From JANOSH01 sp031415695 (GTDB taxonomy: Bacteria > Actinomycetota > Acidimicrobiia > Acidimicrobiales > Ilumatobacteraceae): a DNA stretch of 16,517 nucleotides. The number at the start of each line of letters is the position of its first letter. Position 1 is the stretch's first letter. The stretch is taken from contig JANOSH010000069.1 of NCBI GenBank assembly GCA_031415695.1, forward strand, positions 1 through 16,517, written 5' to 3'. Position numbers and translations under genes: made by a program. Below, in pieces: positions 13,432-16,517 of the stretch. The notes beneath the pieces are model-generated. The model saw only the letters and a program-made list of their open reading frames with translations, had not been told where the DNA came from and ran no database searches.

Positions 13432-13712
13432 CGACAATCTCAGTTGCTACGGCCCGGGGGAACTTCTCGAAGCTGGTAGAGGCGGCCGAGCTGCATCATG
13501 AGCGGTTCGAGGTCACCCGCAACGGGAGTCGCGTCGCCGTGCTACTCGGTGCCGACGACTACGACGCGCTCCTGGAAACGCTCGCCATCCTTAGCGACAG
13601 CGAATCGCTCACAGCGGTACGGGTTGGGTTGGCCGAACTCGCGGCTGGTGACACGTTCAGTGCGGAAGATGTGCGCGCCGCAATGGTCGCGTCCGGCCGC
13701 TTGGGCGCGTGA
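13428..13712 (+). CDS. Phd/YefM-family antitoxin
   Basis: This 94-residue protein begins MTTISVATARGNFSKLVEAA, then FEVTRNGSRVAVLLGADDYD, the standard Phd/YefM fold (xxISVxxARxNFxxLVxxA...xxITRNGxxVAVLxxxxDYD). The tail (ETLAILSDSESLTAVRVGLA, ELAAGDTFSAEDV) is the disordered toxin-binding part. It neutralises the RelE-type toxin encoded immediately downstream and represses the pair from the TGTACA palindrome at its start. ATG 13428 fits the promoter spacing; ATG 13422 would add two residues. The stop overlaps the toxin's GTG in GTGA. It lies 75 nt after the hut operon. Confidence 0.85.
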   Translation: MTTISVATARGNFSKLVEAAELHHERFEVTRNGSRVAVLLGADDYDALLETLAILSDSESLTAVRVGLAELAAGDTFSAEDVRAAMVASGRLGA

Positions 13713-13990
13713 CCGAACCGGCGTTCTACGAAGTCAGGTTCACCCGTTCTGCGCGCCAGTCGCTGACCGACGGCCTGCCTGAAAAGGTCGCTGCCGCCGC
13801 TTTCGAGTTCATCTACACGACGCTGGCGGCGAACCCTCATCGCCTCGGGAAGCAACTCGACCCGCCGCTGTTCCCGCTGTACTCGGCCCGCCGCGGTGAG
13901 TACCGAGTTATCTACAGCATCATCGATGCCGTACTGGTCATCGAGATCGTGTCGGTCGTGCATCGTCGTGACGCGTACAGAACCCCGTGA
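13709..13990 (+). CDS. RelE/ParE-family toxin
   Basis: The 93-residue protein reads YEVRFTRSARQSLTDGLPEK at its start and ends with the RelE-type core: GKQLDPPLFPLYSARRGEYR, VIYSIIDAVLVIEIVS and VVHRRDAYR. The Arg-rich RRGEYRVIY strand and the HRRDAYR tail are the RNA-contacting features of ribosome-dependent mRNA interferases such as RelE and YoeB. Start GTG 13709 overlaps the antitoxin stop by 4 nt, which gives translational coupling. It is complete and likely functional. A ParE-type gyrase poison is the usual alternative in this superfamily; the basic core favours RelE. Confidence 0.85.
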   Translation: MTEPAFYEVRFTRSARQSLTDGLPEKVAAAAFEFIYTTLAANPHRLGKQLDPPLFPLYSARRGEYRVIYSIIDAVLVIEIVSVVHRRDAYRTP

Positions 13991-14068
13991 TTCGCCTGCG
14001 TCGGCAGGTCGGCCGGTGGGGTGGGCCGGTGGGGTTGTTTCGAGCCTGCCCGCCCGTTCGTGAGCCGT

Positions 14069-14085
14069 GGGCGACCAAGTCGCCC
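14069..14085 (+). terminator. GC-rich hairpin after the RelE gene
   Basis: GGGCGAC (14069-14075) and GTCGCCC (14079-14085) form a perfect 7-bp stem with the 3-nt loop CAA, 79 nt after the toxin stop. No T-run follows. It may end the toxin-antitoxin transcript, but the evidence is structural only. A 12-bp direct repeat (GGCCGGTGGGGT at 14011-14022 and 14024-14035) lies just before it. Confidence 0.35.
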
Positions 14086-14232
14086 GGGAGCGGTGCGGCT
14101 GGTTCATTAGGGTTGGAACCGGCGGTTATGAGCCGGCCTTGAGGTATTGCCGGATCGCCTCGCCTATTTGCTCTCGGGGCAACCGAGCGCGCACGAACCC
14201 GCAGTGAACTTGGGCTACCCCGTGTCGCCTCG

Positions 14233-14357
14233 CTATTCCATCTTGAAATCATTGCTCCAGCCGGTCAGCGCAGCTTGTCCGATGCCGACGGCGGTGGCGA
14301 GTTCGGCGCGCGTCGAGATGGCGAGTTTGTCGTACATCAAGTGGTTGATTAGGTTCC
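14233..14357 (-). pseudogene. LuxR-type HTH fragment
   Basis: Read on the minus strand, this segment gives RSVGNLINHLMYDKLAISTR, then AELATAVGIGQAALTGW, and a TAG stop at 14235-14233. That is the second half of a LuxR-type DNA-binding domain (SxxTVxNHLxxxYxKLxVSxRxEL). No upstream part exists: the frame is closed by a stop near 14358 and the sequence then belongs to the C-terminus of the ATPase gene. It is a 3' relic of a response regulator or LuxR solo that was cut away, perhaps by the event that brought in the ATPase gene. The match is by motif only. Confidence 0.5.
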
Positions 14358-15587
14358 CCACAGAGCGCTAAGGGGTACAGCGGTCATGCGGTCGCCGAAT
14401 GAGAGGGTCTGTGTGCCTGCGTAGAGCACGATGCCTTGATGGAATCGGTCGCCGGTTGCTCGACGGAGATGTTCAAGGTGTCGGAATGCATCGCCCGGCG
14501 GGGTCTCGGCAGCTTTCACCTCGATACCGACGACGCGGCCATCGTTTGCTTCCAGGACGACGTCTACCTCCTGGCCGTCGCTGTTGCGGTAGTGGTAGAG
14601 GCGCGCCGCGTTCGTTGACCAGGTCAGTTGCCGGGCGATCTCGCCGATAGCGAAGTTCTCCAGCAACGGACCCACAAGAGCATCGTGGCGTCTGACGCGG
14701 TCGATGGTCATTCCCGCGAGGCTCGCTCCGAGTCCGCTATCGACCACCAGTATCTTCGGCATGTGGAGCGCCCGCTTGGTCATCGAGTTCGACCAAGCGG
14801 GTATCCGCTTGATGAGGAACACCTCTTCCAGCAACGCTATGTACCGTTCGACCGTGGTCTTCGGTGTCGCCAGTTCGGACGCTATTGTTTCGACCTTCAA
14901 CAACGTTGCCATGCGAGCCGCAAGGGCATTCAACAAACGGTGCAGTTCGGGGCGGCGCTGGATCTCACTGAGTTGCATCACATCACGATCGATCAGATCG
15001 CTCACGTACGACGCAAAAAACTTCTGGCGCCGTGCCGGTTCCCGAATTACCGCCTCCGGATAGCCGCCTCTGATGGCCCGGATCAGATAGTCGTCCCTGC
15101 TCAGCGAGTCGCCCACGAGGTCAGTGGGCGACTCGGTGAAGATGTTGTCGACGAAGGTGTCGAGCGTGCCTTGCAGTTCGCCTTGAGAAAAGGGCCAGAG
15201 TTCGACGGTTTCACTTCGGCCGACCAAAGCATCAGGCAGGCCGCGCAGTCCAAGGAGCCGGGCGGACCCGGTGATGAGGAATCGTCCTGGCCGGTTGTCT
15301 TCGTCCACCGATGCCTTGATCGCCAGGATGAGTTCCGGGACCCGCTGGATCTCGTCGAGCACAACGAGCCCATCGTGACGGACGAATCGCTCTGGATCGC
15401 TCTTTGCGGCTGCTCGATCAGCAGCACGATCGAGTCGCCGTTCGAGCACCGTCGGGTTCCCTCTTGTGACCGACCGTACCAACGTCGACTTGCCTACCTG
15501 ACGGGCTCCGTGCACGACGACGCACCGGGTGTCGCTAAGCGCTTCGGCGACCACGTGTTCGGCGTGGCGGCGAATCTGAGAGGTCAT
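14349..15587 (-). CDS. AAA ATPase with DUF4143 domain
   Basis: The 412-residue protein has an N-terminal P-loop ATPase and a C-terminal DUF4143 nuclease-like domain. Walker A is G27-ARQVGKST35, Walker B is LVVLDEIQ with D78-E79, and LITGSARLLGL is the usual sensor block. DUF4143 follows, with YVSDLIDRDVMQLSEI, then TTVERYIALLEEVFLIKRIP and the late ENFAIGEIARQ and YRNSDGQEVDVVLE, GIEVKAAE, whose EVD...EVK pattern resembles a PD-(D/E)XK core. Such proteins are widespread in accessory regions, have no agreed function and have been proposed in defence or toxin-antitoxin contexts. The gene is complete. Its last codons overlap the LuxR-type fragment. The repeats at 15608-15723 lie just upstream, so an element end may have landed at its promoter. 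Confidence 0.85.
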   Translation of the reverse strand: MTSQIRRHAEHVVAEALSDTRCVVVHGARQVGKSTLVRSVTRGNPTVLERRLDRAADRAAAKSDPERFVRHDGLVVLDEIQRVPELILAIKASVDEDNRPGRFLITGSARLLGLRGLPDALVGRSETVELWPFSQGELQGTLDTFVDNIFTESPTDLVGDSLSRDDYLIRAIRGGYPEAVIREPARRQKFFASYVSDLIDRDVMQLSEIQRRPELHRLLNALAARMATLLKVETIASELATPKTTVERYIALLEEVFLIKRIPAWSNSMTKRALHMPKILVVDSGLGASLAGMTIDRVRRHDALVGPLLENFAIGEIARQLTWSTNAARLYHYRNSDGQEVDVVLEANDGRVVGIEVKAAETPPGDAFRHLEHLRRATGDRFHQGIVLYAGTQTLSFGDRMTAVPLSALWGT

Positions 15588-15607
15588 GGACGACAGCGTA
15601 CAGGAAG

Positions 15608-15723
15608 GTGGTCGATCCTACGCCCTCTTTGTGGTCGATTGTCCGCGCCTAAGGTGGTCGATTCTCCGCAGCTGATGTGGGCGATTCTTACGCGACTATG
15701 GTGGTCGGTTGCCCGCGTCAAGC
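15608..15723. repeat. Five imperfect 23-24-bp tandem repeats; possible IS21-type end
   Basis: Copies beginning GTGGTCGAT or a close variant start at 15608, 15631, 15654, 15677 and 15701, so the spacing is 23, 23, 23 and 24. Each reads GTGGTCGATT-NTNCGCG-like with a variable end. IS21-family elements carry such multiple repeated sequences at their ends as transposase-binding sites, and the same window has an IstA-like remnant at 1-179. No transposase gene follows on either side, so this would be a solo end. The IS assignment is inference; the repeats are directly visible. Confidence 0.6.
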
Positions 15724-15840
15724 CGCGCGAACCCTACGATGCGGCCAGTTGACTGTCCACGAGGGAAACCTCTATCGGTAGGCGTTGTGAGGAGTTGCCG
15801 AAGTGATGCGGGCGATGCGTTACGGCTCTACCATTCGGGT

Positions 15841-15933
15841 ATGAACGACATGGAACGAGCGGCAACTACGGCGGCGTACTGCGGTCGATCAGAGTTCGAC
15901 GCCGGCAAATCGGCGTCGGCAATTCGCCGATGA
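15841..15933 (+). CDS. Possible 30-residue small protein or leader before the ABM gene
   Basis: ATG 15841 opens a 30-codon frame (MNDMERAATTAAYCGRSEFD, then AGKSASAIRR) whose TGA overlaps the ATG of the monooxygenase gene in ATGA at 15930. The overlap is the usual form of translational coupling, and a stable hairpin lies in its second half. No family is recognised, and the length gives no statistical support. It could be a leader peptide or chance. Confidence 0.25.
   Translation: MNDMERAATTAAYCGRSEFDAGKSASAIRR
15897..15918 (+). promoter_or_regulatory. Perfect 8-bp hairpin just before the ABM gene
   Basis: CGACGCCG (15897-15904) and CGGCGTCG (15911-15918) pair perfectly around GCAAAT. The hairpin ends 11 nt before ATG 15930, where it could control access to the start. 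No ribosome binding site of normal strength is visible there, so translation may depend on the coupled small frame. Confidence 0.45.
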
Positions 15934-16214
15934 TCATCGTAGCCGGACATCTCACCGTCGCTCCTGGCCAGCGAGCGGCGTTCCTGGCCAATGCCATCGC
16001 TGTCGTCACCGCCGCACGCGACGCTCCCGGCTGTATCGACTTTCACCTCTCCGCCGACCCGATAGACCCCGCCCGCATCAACATCTTTGAACATTGGGAC
16101 AACACCGACGCCGTCGAAGCCTTCCGAGGAAGCGGACCTTCGGGCGAGCAACAGGCCGCTATCCTCGATGCCGACGTGCACCAGCACACCATCGCCGCAA
16201 CCATCCGCCTCTGA
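15930..16214 (+). CDS. ABM-fold monooxygenase-like protein
   Basis: The 94-residue protein starts MIIVAGHLTVAPGQRAAFLA and has the dimeric alpha/beta barrel pattern of antibiotic-biosynthesis-monooxygenase (ABM) proteins: ARDAPGCIDFHLSADPIDPA in the centre, then INIFEHWDNTDAVEAFRGS. Members include cofactor-free quinol monooxygenases, haem-degrading enzymes and many of unknown role; which one this is cannot be told. The APGCIDFHLSxDPxDPxRxNxxExW core is typical of short actinobacterial members. It is complete. The next gene starts 1 nt after its stop, so the two form an operon. A defined substrate cannot be inferred. Confidence 0.75.
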   Translation: MIIVAGHLTVAPGQRAAFLANAIAVVTAARDAPGCIDFHLSADPIDPARINIFEHWDNTDAVEAFRGSGPSGEQQAAILDADVHQHTIAATIRL

Positions 16215-16215
16215 C

Positions 16216-16517
16216 ATGTACACGCTGCACTGCACCAAGAAACTCCTCGACCGGATCAGACAACCCGTCGCGCCCGTCGCAGCTGAGCCGGACACGAAGC
16301 TCGGCAACTGGTACGCAACCGCCCTGTTCTGGAAACCCCAAGTCGTGCTCGCCGTCAACGAACGATCACTCCTCCCCGTGTTCGTGCCGCTCGCACCGGC
16401 ATCGTCCGTGATCCAACGCCTCCCCGGAGAGCTCGCTGACGTCCTCCGCCGACAGGAAGTCCCGGGAGCGTTCAGCGACAACCAACTATCGAAGATGAAC
16501 GAGGCCGTGTGCCTACC
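16216..16517 (+). CDS. DUF6933-like protein, cut by window end
   Basis: The first 100 codons are present, with no stop before the window edge. The protein begins MYTLHCTKKLLDRIRQPVAP, then KLGNWYATALFWKPQVVLAV and NERSLLPVFVPLAPASSV. The LHCTKKLLxR start, GNWYATxLFWxPQVxLxVNE core and xLLPVxxPLAP segment fit a small family of single-domain bacterial proteins (DUF6933) of unknown function. It lies one nucleotide after the ABM-fold gene's stop and may be cotranscribed with it. Nothing can be said about its C-terminus. Confidence 0.7.
   Translation, partial: MYTLHCTKKLLDRIRQPVAPVAAEPDTKLGNWYATALFWKPQVVLAVNERSLLPVFVPLAPASSVIQRLPGELADVLRRQEVPGAFSDNQLSKMNEAVCL

Noticed and set aside
13991..14232. 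Minus-strand reading LPREQIGEAIRQYLKAGS ending at 14126 as a gene end
   Set aside because: Only about 40 codons are open before a stop, there is no start and I recognise no family. It may be a scrap of a mobile or antitoxin gene, but it cannot be supported.
15608..15723. CRISPR array
   Set aside because: The copies are contiguous 23-24-bp imperfect repeats without unique spacers, and no cas gene is near.
14628..15752. Long plus-strand open frame of 374 codons opposite the ATPase gene
   Set aside because: It is antisense to a complete ATPase/DUF4143 gene with all motifs, and its own translation shows no family features. It is a GC-rich shadow.

Overview
The window looks like part of a high-GC actinobacterial chromosome. 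Codon use favours G/C at third positions, GTG and TTG starts are common, and several genes appear leaderless (a -10 hexamer ends 6-8 bp before the start codon). The gene types (RHS proteins with DUF1023-like tips, a DUF6933-like protein, an orphan Hcp, a twin-arginine barrel protein) fit an acidimicrobial-type actinobacterium. That placement is inference; no ribosomal RNA or marker gene is present.

Positions 1-4000 are an accessory scrap yard. An IS21-type transposase remnant (minus strand) abuts a broken RHS piece, which runs into a frameshifted ankyrin-repeat frame. Then come an orphan ribbon-helix-helix-type antitoxin, a small gene pair in toxin-first order, an RHS core remnant with in-frame stops that leads into a frameshifted DUF1023-type hydrolase, an intact DUF1778/GNAT toxin-antitoxin pair with a 25-bp operator palindrome, and a third RHS core scrap. 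Positions 3958-5376 hold a winged-HTH plus nucleotidyltransferase pair, probably another toxin-antitoxin module.

Positions 5373-6408 (minus strand) encode an Hcp-like protein and a Tat-exported protein with an allene-oxide-cyclase/dirigent-like barrel, downstream of an IclR-family regulator (6448-7104, minus). The regulator diverges from a compact histidine-utilisation operon, hutH-hutU-def-hutF-hutI (7128-13352). The starts of iclR and hutH are only 23 bp apart, and two related 15-bp operator-like sites lie between and over them. The pathway is histidine to urocanate (HutH), imidazolonepropionate (HutU), formiminoglutamate (HutI) and N-formylglutamate (HutF). The last step, normally N-formylglutamate deformylase (HutG), has no recognisable gene here. 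Instead a complete peptide-deformylase-family metalloenzyme sits inside the operon, joined by 4-nt GTGA overlaps to hutU and hutF. The main hypothesis is that this Def paralogue is the missing deformylase. The window cannot prove it.

Downstream are a Phd/YefM-RelE pair (13428-13990), a LuxR-type HTH scrap, a DUF4143-type AAA ATPase (minus), five 23-24-bp tandem repeats that look like an IS21-type end, an ABM-fold monooxygenase preceded by a very small frame and a hairpin, and the start of a DUF6933-like gene cut by the window end.
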